Below are positions 1 through 7,850 of a DNA stretch of 64,000 nt, piece after piece. Each line of letters opens with the position of its first letter. Within the stretch, counting starts at the first letter, position 1. The notes under the pieces are model-generated. The model saw only the letters and a program-made list of their open reading frames with translations. It was not told the origin of the DNA and searched no databases. The DNA is from Micavibrio sp964400125 (GTDB taxonomy: Bacteria; Pseudomonadota; Alphaproteobacteria; Micavibrionales; Micavibrionaceae): assembly GCA_964400125.1 (NCBI GenBank), contig CAYNSR010000008.1, forward strand, positions 45,272 to 109,271. Reading direction: 5' to 3'. A program made the position numbers and the translations under genes.

Positions 1-51
1 TATGTACCGACGGGGTTGAATACCGGGAATTGCGCGCCTTAAAAAAGCAAA

Positions 52-708
52 TCAGGAAACGGGGGACGGGTCCTGCCGGTTCTTGTGTACGGCCTCAATG
101 GCCAGCCACGCGGAAAGTGCCATCGCCATATGCCAGGCCCAATGCGTCCCGACGGGAAATCCCGTGCAGACCAGCCAGTCGAGACTCCGCAGGATCAGCC
201 CTATAAACAACACATAAGCGGAAGAAAGCAGGTATTTTGCCGGACGCACATGGCCGGACTGGATTTTGGCGAAAGCCAGCAGCACCAGATAAATCATCAT
301 CGGCAGGAAGGCCCCGCCATTTTGCAACAGGAAAGGCAGGCCCAGATCGCGCCCCAGCAAAACCAGCAGCACAAAAATAACCGCAGACATAATGCTGTTG
401 AGCGGAATCCATCCCAAAATCTGGTTGCTGAGCACCGTAATCAGCACAGCGCCGAAAGCAAGCTGGGCCGCGACATCCATCCCCAGCGCAATCCGCAATT
501 CGGTGCCGTGCCACATCATGCCGGTTATACCGCAAATCACCAGCATCGCCGCCAGCAAGGATAAGGATGTCCCGCGACCGTTATCGTCCAGCCAGACGAC
601 AACAGCGGCAGCAAAAAACGCCAGATTGCTGAGGATATTCGCCGGTTGTTCCAGCAGATACCACGCGATCCGGTCACAATAGACAAAATAGGGAATACTC
701 AGATCCAT
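52..708 (-). CDS. Ceramidase-like integral membrane protein (CREST superfamily)
   Basis: The 218-residue protein is almost entirely hydrophobic, with about seven predicted membrane segments. Near residues 10-30 it reads CDRIAWYLLEQPANILSNLA, which resembles the start of alkaline ceramidase-family proteins, where an acidic residue precedes a P-x-N-x-x-SNL segment. Further on come an MWHGTE segment, a conserved Asp (GMDVAAQL) and a C-terminal HWAWH motif, giving the His/Asp pattern expected for the zinc site of this hydrolase superfamily. The ATG at 708 is preceded by GGAGGA; a TTG six bases upstream is possible. The substrate cannot be inferred, since bacterial members are mostly uncharacterised. 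It lies just downstream of xthA on the same strand (43-base gap) and may be co-transcribed. Confidence 0.7.
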   Translation of the reverse strand: MDLSIPYFVYCDRIAWYLLEQPANILSNLAFFAAAVVVWLDDNGRGTSLSLLAAMLVICGITGMMWHGTELRIALGMDVAAQLAFGAVLITVLSNQILGWIPLNSIMSAVIFVLLVLLGRDLGLPFLLQNGGAFLPMMIYLVLLAFAKIQSGHVRPAKYLLSSAYVLFIGLILRSLDWLVCTGFPVGTHWAWHMAMALSAWLAIEAVHKNRQDPSPVS

Positions 709-751
709 CGGCAAATCTTCCTCCGACGGGCCGGGAAAGTCAATTTCCCTG

Positions 752-1540
752 CTAGACGGCCAGATCCACCATCACCGGGACATGATCGCTGGGTTGGGGC
801 CAGTCGCGGGCCGATTCGAGGATTTTATGGCTTTTTAGGCCCGGCAGCAAAGGCCGGGTCAGCCAGATATGGTCGAGTCGCCTGCCGCGATTGGATTTTT
901 TCCAGTCACGATTGCGGTAGGACCACCATGTGTAACATTTCCGGTCGTCGGGGACGAAATGCCGGATGGCATCCTGCCAATCCAGCCCGGTATACATGCG
1001 GCCCAGTTTTTCGACCTCAACTGGCGTATGAGATACGACATCCAGCAATTGCCGATGCGACCAGACATCGTGTTCACGCGGCGCGATGTTGAAATCCCCA
1101 ACGACGATGACGGGGCGATCGCCGGATTCATTGTCCCTGAACCAGCCGCTCATTTCATCGACGAACGCCAGTTTATGCGCGAATTTCTCATTCACTGCCG
1201 GATCAGGAATATCCCCGCCCGCGGGGATATAAAGATTATGCAGGGAAAACCCGTCGAACCGTGCCGCGACATGGCGGCAATCCTGACGTCCGGCGCGGTG
1301 GTGGACAGATTTTTCCCCGAACGGGATGCGCGACAGGATAGCCACGCCGTTATACCCCTTCATGCCGTGGATATTGGTGTGGCAATACCCGGCGGCATGT
1401 AACGCCTCAACGGGGAAAAACTCGTCCGGGGTCTTGGTTTCCTGCAAGCAGATGATATCGGGCGATTCCTCGGCGATCAGGCGTTGCAGCAACGGCAGGC
1501 GCAGGCGAACCGAATTGATATTCCATGTCAGAAGTCGCAT
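752..1540 (-). CDS. xthA: Exodeoxyribonuclease III (AP endonuclease)
   Basis: This is a 262-residue member of the exonuclease III/endonuclease-exonuclease-phosphatase family. It removes 3' blocking groups and cuts at abasic sites during base excision repair in the cytoplasm. Visible motifs are the N-terminal TWNINSVR, the catalytic LQETKT (metal-binding Glu), VVGDFNIAP (Asp/Asn) and the C-terminal RLDHIWLT and PSDHVPV (catalytic Asp-His). Length is normal for the family. I start at the ATG at 1540, which opens MRLLTWN as in homologues; the frame stays open to 1567 but that extension is not family-like. It is downstream of ybaB on the same strand, at the place where recR is often found. Confidence 0.95.
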   Translation of the reverse strand: MRLLTWNINSVRLRLPLLQRLIAEESPDIICLQETKTPDEFFPVEALHAAGYCHTNIHGMKGYNGVAILSRIPFGEKSVHHRAGRQDCRHVAARFDGFSLHNLYIPAGGDIPDPAVNEKFAHKLAFVDEMSGWFRDNESGDRPVIVVGDFNIAPREHDVWSHRQLLDVVSHTPVEVEKLGRMYTGLDWQDAIRHFVPDDRKCYTWWSYRNRDWKKSNRGRRLDHIWLTRPLLPGLKSHKILESARDWPQPSDHVPVMVDLAV

Positions 1541-1602
1541 CGCAGAATCGTTCCGGTTAAAGGCCAAGGCCCGTTTTGGTGACGCGCAGCAGGGCGGCAG
1601 CC

Positions 1603-1923
1603 CTAAAACGGCAGCTTCGCATCGCCCGGCATGCCGAATTCGGCCATCATGTTCCGGGTTTCGTCAGCCAGCGTTTCATCGGCCTTTTGCCGCGCCATAT
1701 TGACGGCGGCCATAACCAGATCTTCAAGCGTTTCACGGTCATCCGGTTTAATAACTTCCGGGTTGATGGTGATTTTACGTACCTCGCCCTTGCAGGTCAT
1801 GACGACATTGACCATGCCCCCGCCGGAAGCGCCCTGCACTTCCATATCGCCGAGCTTGTCCTGCATCTCCTGCATTTTGACCTGCATCTGCTGGGCCTGT
1901 TTCATCATTTGCTGGATATTCAT
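1603..1923 (-). CDS. YbaB/EbfC family nucleoid-associated protein
   Basis: This small 106-residue protein starts MNIQQMMKQAQQMQ and has the helical N-terminus and the GxVxVxxxGxGEVRKITI-type central strand region of YbaB/EbfC proteins (here GGMVNVVMTCKGEVRKITIN). These dimers bind DNA and coat the nucleoid. The gene follows dnaX with only three bases between stop and start, and its ribosome site (GAAGGA) lies inside the end of dnaX, so the two are translationally coupled. The dnaX-ybaB pairing is very widely conserved and supports the call. The usual third member, recR, is not here. Confidence 0.93.
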   Translation of the reverse strand: MNIQQMMKQAQQMQVKMQEMQDKLGDMEVQGASGGGMVNVVMTCKGEVRKITINPEVIKPDDRETLEDLVMAAVNMARQKADETLADETRNMMAEFGMPGDAKLPF

Positions 1924-1926
1924 GAT

Positions 1927-3606
1927 CTATTCCTTCTCGTTTTCTTTGGGTTTGATATCAAGCGTTGCGCCGGGAAACAGCGCCAGAACCTCGGCGACCA
2001 CAGGGTTCGCGCGAACTTGATCGAGACGCGCATTCAAGACCGCCTGATCCTGCTGCGCGATGCTGTCCTCGCCGGACGCGCCGGAGACACTGACCACCCA
2101 GCGCTGTCCGCTGAGATGCGTGAGCAGGCGGCCAATTTCCGGGGCCAATTTCGGGTGCGCATTTTCATCGACGCGCATCTCGATGCGCCCTTCCTGAAAC
2201 TTCACCAGATGGGCGTATTGACGCAACTGCGTCGCCCACATCATTTCCCGGTTCTGTTCGAGAAAGGCGACAACATCGCGCAAATCAGCAAGGACGATAT
2301 TGGCCTGCGGCATCTGCACCGGAACGGCAGACGCTACCGTCGCGACCTGCGCACCACCCGCGACGGCACGCAGCCCCACAGGTTCCGGCGTTCTGGCCGG
2401 ATGGCCATGAGTATTCACATCGCCATGCGCCCGAACATCGCCCTGATCCTTCAGGCGCTTCAACAGGTCGGCAGGGTCGGGTAAATCGGCCGCATATATC
2501 AGACGGATCAGCACCATTTCCGCCGCCGCCATCGAATTCGGCGCAGCATGAACCTCGGCCAGCCCCTTGAGCAAAATCTGCCATGCGCGGCCAAGAGACG
2601 GCATCGACAGCCTTCCGGAAACATCCAGCGCCCGCGCCATGCCTTCGGGCGAAAGGCCGGATTGCAGATCCACCGTCTTTGGCGCAACCCGAAGCCGGGT
2701 CAGCAGATGGGTCAGGTCAAGCAAGTCATTCATAATCACAACCGGATCAGCGCCAAGCCGATGCAGGTCGCCCATCAGCGCCAGCGCCTCGGCCACATCG
2801 CCCTTAAGCGTATATTCCAGCAGATCGAGAACGCGCCCACGATCGGCCAGACCGAGCATGTTCTGGACCTGATCTGCGGTGATTCCGCCCGCGCCCATGG
2901 CCATAGCCTGATCGAGAAGACTCAGACCATCACGCACCGACCCGTCGGCGGCGCGGGCGATCATCGCCAGCGCGGCATCTTCGACCGCGACATTTTCCTG
3001 ATCGCAGATGCTTTTGTAATGGGCCTCAAGCACCGGAATCTCAACCCGGCGCAGATCGAAGCGCTGGCAGCGCGACAGAACCGTCACCGGAACCTTGCGG
3101 ATTTCAGTGGTGGCAAAAATGAATTTCACATGCGCGGGCGGCTCCTCCAGCGTTTTGAGCAACGCATTGAAGGCCGAGGTGGATAGCATGTGCACTTCGT
3201 CGATGATATAGATTTTGTAGCGGGCGGCACTCGGCGCGTAACGCACCCCGTCGAGGAGATCGCGGATATTTTCAACCTTGGACTGGGATGCGGCATCCAT
3301 TTCAATGACGTCGGGGTGGCTGCCTTCGGCGATGCTCCGGCAAACCGCGCAATCGTCGGTGGGGCCGCTGGTCGGGCCGGACAGGCCGTCGGCCCCGGTA
3401 TAGTTCAGGGCGCGGGCAATGATGCGGGCCGTCGTGGTCTTCCCCACCCCACGCACCCCGGTCAGCATGAAGGCATGGGCGATGCGGTTGGAATCGATTG
3501 CGTTGCGCAGGGTCCGGACCAGCGCGTCCTGCCCGATCAGCGCATCAAAATCATGCGGGCGGTATTTCCGCGCCAGAACGCGGTATGCGGTCGTGTTTTC
3601 AGCCAT
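1927..3606 (-). CDS. dnaX: DNA polymerase III subunit gamma/tau
   Basis: The 559-residue protein is the clamp-loader ATPase of the replisome. The N-terminal AAA+ domain has a Walker A motif GVRGVGKTTTAR near residue 50, the EMDAASQSKVENIRDL segment, a Walker B/DEVHML segment near 130 and the sensor region LSRCQRFDLRR near 190. The zinc module between Walker A and Walker B holds only one visible pair of cysteines (CAVC) rather than four. The C-terminal third is Ala/Pro-rich and then forms the tau domain. Length is typical for alphaproteobacteria. It heads an operon with ybaB and is preceded by the SRP RNA gene on the same strand. Confidence 0.97.
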   Translation of the reverse strand: MAENTTAYRVLARKYRPHDFDALIGQDALVRTLRNAIDSNRIAHAFMLTGVRGVGKTTTARIIARALNYTGADGLSGPTSGPTDDCAVCRSIAEGSHPDVIEMDAASQSKVENIRDLLDGVRYAPSAARYKIYIIDEVHMLSTSAFNALLKTLEEPPAHVKFIFATTEIRKVPVTVLSRCQRFDLRRVEIPVLEAHYKSICDQENVAVEDAALAMIARAADGSVRDGLSLLDQAMAMGAGGITADQVQNMLGLADRGRVLDLLEYTLKGDVAEALALMGDLHRLGADPVVIMNDLLDLTHLLTRLRVAPKTVDLQSGLSPEGMARALDVSGRLSMPSLGRAWQILLKGLAEVHAAPNSMAAAEMVLIRLIYAADLPDPADLLKRLKDQGDVRAHGDVNTHGHPARTPEPVGLRAVAGGAQVATVASAVPVQMPQANIVLADLRDVVAFLEQNREMMWATQLRQYAHLVKFQEGRIEMRVDENAHPKLAPEIGRLLTHLSGQRWVVSVSGASGEDSIAQQDQAVLNARLDQVRANPVVAEVLALFPGATLDIKPKENEKE

Positions 3607-3693
3607 AATACGGTTTTAGAGTTTTCCCCCCGCCCGCGCAACCGGGGATGCTGGTTTATGCGCAGAAATCTGCGCTTTTTGTCTAATTTCCTG

Positions 3694-3735
3694 TAAAAAA
3701 CCAAAGGCTCCGGTTGTTGCAAAACCGGAGCCTTC
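3694..3735 (-). terminator. Rho-independent terminator downstream of the SRP RNA
   Basis: Read on the minus strand, a strong GC-rich stem (AAGGCTCCGGTT pairing with AACCGGAGCCTT around a short loop) is followed by a run of T residues (TGGTTTTTT). It lies about 65 bases beyond the 3' end of the SRP RNA and upstream of dnaX. It should separate transcription of the RNA from that of dnaX. Confidence 0.85.
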
Positions 3736-3800
3736 TGCCCGTCGGGCACGGATGCCCTCAGGGCCACATCCTTGGGGAGATGTGATTTCGGTTATTCGGT

Positions 3801-3893
3801 GGAAGGCTGGACACGACCCGGCGCGAAACGTTGCGGCTGCTGCCTTTCGGCCCTGACCGGATTGGCGAAAGCACCGCCCGCGCCAACCTTCCG
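3801..3893 (-). ncRNA. ffs: Signal recognition particle RNA (4.5S, small bacterial type)
   Basis: The minus strand holds the hallmark SRP domain IV sequence GGTCAGGGCCGAAAGGCAGC followed by AGCCGCAACG, which forms the GNRA-type tetraloop and internal loop bound by Ffh. The ends GGAAGG and CCTTCC pair with each other, closing a single hairpin of about 93 nt, the usual size of the short alphaproteobacterial 4.5S RNA. A consensus-like promoter ends just before the 5' end and a terminator lies downstream. The RNA directs co-translational targeting of membrane proteins together with Ffh. Proximity to dnaX is common in bacteria. Exact mature ends are inferred from base pairing. Confidence 0.95.
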
Positions 3894-3898
3894 CGACT

Positions 3899-3927
3899 GA
3901 TATAGCCCCCCCGCGCCGCCAAAGCAA
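3899..3927 (-). promoter_or_regulatory. Sigma-70-type promoter of the SRP RNA
   Basis: On the minus strand TTGCTT and TATATC are separated by exactly 17 bases. The -10 box ends about six bases before the closing stem of the SRP RNA, which is where transcription should begin. The spacer is a very G-rich tract. Confidence 0.7.
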
Positions 3928-3979
3928 GGATTTGGTTAACGCATTGAAAATAATGGATAATTTTTGAAAACCGTCCGCG

Positions 3980-4165
3980 CTAGCCGGGTCGGGGAGCGTC
4001 TTCATAAGGAAGGTCGATAATCAGCGCCCGCACTTCCCCGCCGGGGGAGACATCACCGTTTTGCCGTGCAGTCTCGAATTCTTTCGCCATATGGAAGGGA
4101 ACCACCATGATGTCGTCTTTTTCCAGTGTCGTATGTGCGCTGTTGTCCTTGGTCTCAACCATCAT
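3980..4165 (-). CDS. Small conserved-looking protein of unknown function (61 aa)
   Basis: This 61-residue acidic, soluble protein has no signal peptide or membrane segment. It begins MMVETKDNSAH and ends with a Pro/Asp-rich tail. A good ribosome site (GCAGGAGAACGG) precedes two tandem ATG codons. It lies about 90 bases downstream of znuB on the same strand, so it may be the last gene of the zinc operon, or it may have its own promoter. I do not recognise the family. A middle segment (KDDIMVVPFHMAKEFETA) suggests a compact alpha/beta fold, but no function should be assigned. Confidence 0.6.
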   Translation of the reverse strand: MMVETKDNSAHTTLEKDDIMVVPFHMAKEFETARQNGDVSPGGEVRALIIDLPYEDAPRPG

Positions 4166-4258
4166 CCGTTCTCCTGCTTCCGGCGTGTACTATGCTATCA
4201 CAACCATAGCCGGAGAAAGATTGCAAATTTATTAAGAAGCCGGAGCAAGCACCGCAAT

Positions 4259-5026
4259 TCATTGACGCGGCGCCGTTCCCGCCCTGAACAGACCGACCCC
4301 GAGACTGGTTGCGGCCAGCGTACACACCAGCGTCGGCCCGGCCGGAAGATCGGCCAGCACGGAGATAACCAGCCCGGCCAGCACAGATAGGAAGGCCACG
4401 GCATAACCGACCCCCGTTTGCCACCGCAGATCAAAGGCCGTCGCCGCCAGCGCAGGCATAATCAGGCTGGCGAAAACAAGATACACCCCCACCAACTGGA
4501 CCGATACGGTAACGACCAGTGGAAAGAGGAGATAGAACAAGGCCCCGCGCCGCTGCGGATAAAAAAACCATGCTGCCAGAGAGACGATATATACCCCCGC
4601 AACCCGGAAGATGCTGTCCCAGCCGACCCACAGGATTTGCCCGGCCAGCAATCCTTCAACTTCCTCGCCGCCATGCGGATGCCCCGCCAGCAAAACCAGA
4701 ATCAGCGACGCCGCAACCACAAAGGCGCAGCCGATAAAAGCTTCCTGATAGCGCGGGGTTTTCTTCCCGATCCAGGCGAACAGGAGACTGCCTGTCATGG
4801 CAAAGAACAGGGCCATGCCATAGGGGAAAAACCCGTCTTCCGCGTCAAACAACACCCCGGCACAGATAACGCCCAACGCCGCGATCTGGGCAATCGCCAG
4901 ATCGATGAAAATGATGCCGCGCCGCAAGACTTCCTGCCCCAATGGAACATGGACGGCACAGACCATAATCCCGGCGGCAAATGCCGGGGCCATCAGCCCC
5001 AGCATTTCGGTTGAAAGAATGCTCAC
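4259..5026 (-). CDS. znuB: Zinc/manganese ABC transporter permease (ZnuB-like)
   Basis: The 255-residue polytopic membrane protein belongs to the ABC-3 family of metal permeases. It has eight or nine hydrophobic segments and the conserved DLAIAQIAALG segment near residue 42, with the usual hydrophilic loop that contacts the ATPase. It starts with GTG, and the GTGA overlaps the znuA stop by four bases, so the two are translationally coupled. The partner ATPase (ZnuC) is not in this operon or elsewhere in the window. Zinc rather than manganese is inferred from the companion binding protein. Confidence 0.88.
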   Translation of the reverse strand: MSILSTEMLGLMAPAFAAGIMVCAVHVPLGQEVLRRGIIFIDLAIAQIAALGVICAGVLFDAEDGFFPYGMALFFAMTGSLLFAWIGKKTPRYQEAFIGCAFVVAASLILVLLAGHPHGGEEVEGLLAGQILWVGWDSIFRVAGVYIVSLAAWFFYPQRRGALFYLLFPLVVTVSVQLVGVYLVFASLIMPALAATAFDLRWQTGVGYAVAFLSVLAGLVISVLADLPAGPTLVCTLAATSLGVGLFRAGTAPRQ

Positions 5027-5937
5027 GAAGACGCCTCGCGCAGCAAACGCAGCGTTTCGGTGAAGAGATTTTCAAGCGTGTCCGCCCGGGCATTGCCGCC
5101 CACCGTGTAGGGCAGATAGACAACCGGAATCCCCGTCTTTCCGGAAAGCCATTGCGCGGCTTCCGGATCTTCGAACGGGGCGACGAGAATGGCCCTGATA
5201 TCCCGGTCCTTCACAGCGGCAAGCACAGTTTCCAGATGCGACAGCGTCGGAGGAATTCCCGGCTTCGGCTCCAAAGACGCCACCGATTCGATCCCGAGCC
5301 AGCCGAGGAGATAATCCCAGCCCGTGTGATAGACGACGACCTTCATCCCTTTCAGTCCGGAGGCCTGCCGGTTCCACCCCGCGAGCGCAACCGTCCAGCC
5401 CTTGTCGAAGCGGGCAAGATTGCGGCGGTAGGCGTCCGCATGGTACGGGTCGATCATCGCCAGCCGATCCGCCAGCGCCGCCGCGACAACCCGGATATTC
5501 GCCGGATCAAGCAGGATATGCGGGTTGCCTTCCGGGTGGACATCCCCCATTGCCCGATCGACCCGGGCCGGAATATTCCGCATGTTGACATGATCGGCGG
5601 CAAGGAAATAGCCGGATTTTCCGGGTTGCACCGTTGCCCGTCCGGCCTTTTGCACCAGCAGGGGCAGCCACCCGGCTTCCAGCGAAGCCCCATTGCAAAA
5701 CACCAGATCCGCCTTGCGCATGGCCGCAAGAAGGCCGGGTCTGGCCCGCAGGAAATGGACGTTTTGCCGTGCGGTTGAGGCGGTGTGGACAATCACCGCC
5801 TCCCCGCCTATTTCACCAGCCAGCGCCGCCCATTCCGGTTCGCAGGCAAACACGTTCAGTTTATCCTGCGCCCGGACGGGCGATGACACCGGAAGCGATG
5901 CCATCACCAGCGCCAGCGTAATCATCCATTTTCTCAT
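5023..5937 (-). CDS. znuA: Zinc ABC transporter substrate-binding protein (ZnuA-like)
   Basis: This is a periplasmic metal-binding protein of 304 residues with a clear Sec signal peptide (MRKWMITLALVMASLPVSSP, cleaved near VRA-QD). Candidate metal ligands are His in QNVHFL, His in MGDVHPEGNPH, His in VVYHTGWD and a late Glu/Asp pair (FEDPE). The GDVHxxGNPH segment marks a ZnuA/AdcA-like subgroup. The chosen ATG at 5937 follows AGGGGAGGATGAT; the longer frame upstream would lack a signal peptide at its start. It sits between a porin gene and znuB. It delivers the metal to the ZnuB permease. Confidence 0.9.
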   Translation of the reverse strand: MRKWMITLALVMASLPVSSPVRAQDKLNVFACEPEWAALAGEIGGEAVIVHTASTARQNVHFLRARPGLLAAMRKADLVFCNGASLEAGWLPLLVQKAGRATVQPGKSGYFLAADHVNMRNIPARVDRAMGDVHPEGNPHILLDPANIRVVAAALADRLAMIDPYHADAYRRNLARFDKGWTVALAGWNRQASGLKGMKVVVYHTGWDYLLGWLGIESVASLEPKPGIPPTLSHLETVLAAVKDRDIRAILVAPFEDPEAAQWLSGKTGIPVVYLPYTVGGNARADTLENLFTETLRLLREASS

Positions 5938-5948
5938 ATCATCCTCCC

Positions 5949-7289
5949 CTAAAACGGATGCGCGCCATGCGCGCCGATGCTCATGACATATTGCAGGAGA
6001 AACTGGCTGTCCCCGTGATCCGTCGCCAGAGATTCGTGATTGTACTGGAAACGGACGCGACTGAATTCGCTGTTGCTCCAGTCGACCATGGCCGATGCGG
6101 ACCATGGATCATGACCATCATCATCCAGCGCCGATCCGGCCAGCCCTGCGGGCACGCCGCCCGGCGTCAGGGCGCTGTAGCGGCCACCGAGCCGCCATTG
6201 CGGGGCGAATTTATAGACAGCCTGCGCGTACCAGCCGTCCTGATATTCATCATAGGCGACGGGGCCGGTCCCTGCATCGGTATCGTCGTAATGGCCTTTT
6301 TCGGCACGGAGAAAATATTCGCCCTGCAAAATCACTTCCTGCTGGCGGTTATTGCCGCCGGGAGCCCAGATCAGGCGGCCATCAATCGCATAGATATTGC
6401 TGTCACCGTGAAACAGGACTGCGTCTTCGTTTCCGGCCCGGTCGATTCCCCGGGTTTGCAGGGTGGAGACACCAAGACGCCAGCTTGTTTCCGCCCCGAT
6501 GTCGCCGCCCGTACGGGCATAGGCATTCCATGCCCCGAGATCACCGCCATCGCCGCCTTCTGCGGGGAAGCCGCGACCGCGAAAACCGCCGCCGCCGATT
6601 TCGGTGTATATATCTGTCGGCAGAACCCATGAAATTCCTACGCCATCATCGCTATAATGACGATTGAGAAAGACGCGGTGCGGCAATGGCCGGTCTGCAA
6701 AATCGTCGCCATGGCTGTGCAGTTCGTTCAAATAGCCGACCGGGACAAAAAACCGTCCGGCCCTGACGCCGAGTCCGCCGGGAAGCCCGGTGGTCTGGAA
6801 ATAGGCCTCCTCGATTTCCACTTCGGTTTCGCCGTCATGTTCGTGCAGCGCAACAGTCGCATTGGCGCTGAACTTGTCGTCGATGCTGGCGGAAAAATTC
6901 ATTTCCGTTTCATCGATGCGCAACCCTTCGCCGGGGCGTTCGCCTTCATGACCGACAGCGAATCCCGCGATTTCTGATTCGTTTTCAGAATAACTGCCAT
7001 AGCGCCCGTTCAAAATGACGCTGATGGCGGGGTTAAAACTGTTGTCGCCGACGGAACGGGACGCGGTGGCCGGAACGGCGGATGCGCCAGCCGCAGGCTC
7101 CGCCTGCGCAGATTCCATATCTGCAAGGCGGTTTTCCAGTTGGTCGATCCTGCTTTCATAAGCCTGTTTCATTGTTTGCAATTCCGCCCGCAAGGCGGCG
7201 ATTTCGGCATCGGATGCGGCGTAAGCAAACGGGTTGGTCATCATAACGGCACCCGCAAGGGCCACCGCAAAAAGCGCTGGTCTGGACAT
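5949..7289 (-). CDS. Outer-membrane porin-like protein of the zinc operon
   Basis: The 446-residue precursor has a signal peptide (MSRPALFAVALAGAVMMTNP to YAAS). A short coiled coil follows (about residues 28-60, IAALRAELQTMKQAYESRID), as in many trimeric porins. The rest is beta-rich with alternating aromatic/polar patterns and ends in a short, His-containing tail (GAHGAHPF). Several His/Asp/Glu-rich loops (HEHDGETEVEIEE, LHSHGDD, DDDGHDPW) would suit divalent metal attraction. It lies 11 bases upstream of znuA and begins after AGGAGATCAATC. I infer that it admits zinc or zinc chelates across the outer membrane; the family is not firmly identified. Confidence 0.75.
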   Translation of the reverse strand: MSRPALFAVALAGAVMMTNPFAYAASDAEIAALRAELQTMKQAYESRIDQLENRLADMESAQAEPAAGASAVPATASRSVGDNSFNPAISVILNGRYGSYSENESEIAGFAVGHEGERPGEGLRIDETEMNFSASIDDKFSANATVALHEHDGETEVEIEEAYFQTTGLPGGLGVRAGRFFVPVGYLNELHSHGDDFADRPLPHRVFLNRHYSDDGVGISWVLPTDIYTEIGGGGFRGRGFPAEGGDGGDLGAWNAYARTGGDIGAETSWRLGVSTLQTRGIDRAGNEDAVLFHGDSNIYAIDGRLIWAPGGNNRQQEVILQGEYFLRAEKGHYDDTDAGTGPVAYDEYQDGWYAQAVYKFAPQWRLGGRYSALTPGGVPAGLAGSALDDDGHDPWSASAMVDWSNSEFSRVRFQYNHESLATDHGDSQFLLQYVMSIGAHGAHPF

Positions 7290-7336
7290 GATTGATCTCC
7301 TCTTGTGTCCTGAAAATAAAAATACGACTGATTTTT

Positions 7337-7666
7337 CTAGACAGGGTCGGCAGGAGGAGCGCGGGCGGAATAGTGTGAGAAGACCCGACCGCACATGGGC
7401 ACGATTTCGAAAACAAGCAGCGTGCCTGCGGTCAGGGCATGGATCGGCATATCCGGTCCGATCGACACGACGAAATGTGAAACATTTTTAGCGAACAGGC
7501 ATATCTGGCAGAACGGATCCTTGTCCGGAGACGGGTCATCCTGATGGTGGTGGGCCGGGGAGGATATATCCTCGTAGACATGGACACTCGCATGCTGCGC
7601 GAATGCCAATTGCATCACAAGCATGGCAAAGAGGAGGATATGGCCTATTTTTTGCCGGGTCGTCAT
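7337..7666 (-). CDS. Small secreted His/Cys protein (DUF2946-like)
   Basis: The 109-residue product starts with a signal peptide or membrane anchor (MTTRQKIGHILLFAMLVMQL, then AFAQHASVH). The mature part holds an SSPAHHHQDD metal-like cluster and a FCQICLFAK motif, the pattern typical of DUF2946-type small proteins found beside metal-uptake genes. A second hydrophobic stretch follows (ALTAGTLLVFEIV). The start at 7666 is chosen because the signal peptide begins there; the ribosome site is weak and the frame is open upstream. It precedes the porin gene by 47 bases and is probably the first gene of the zinc operon. The metal-binding role is inferred. Confidence 0.65.
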   Translation of the reverse strand: MTTRQKIGHILLFAMLVMQLAFAQHASVHVYEDISSPAHHHQDDPSPDKDPFCQICLFAKNVSHFVVSIGPDMPIHALTAGTLLVFEIVPMCGRVFSHYSARAPPADPV

Positions 7667-7850
7667 GGGGGCATAAAAAAACCACCGGGGCAAGAAAGTC
7701 AAGCCCGCCCGGATACAAAAATATTTATTGCCGTAATCGCAGGACCGGGCAGAATTCCCGGTCAGCGCATCCCATATTTGCATTTCGTCCTGTATAATGA
7801 CCTGCGGTACCGCCGATAATAAGGGCGGCCCCTTTTTGAAGAGTTTCATC

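Noticed and set aside
1..42. Plus-strand frame ending in TAA at 40-42, possibly the tail of an upstream gene
   Set aside because: Only 13 codons are visible and other frames are open too, so it cannot be supported.
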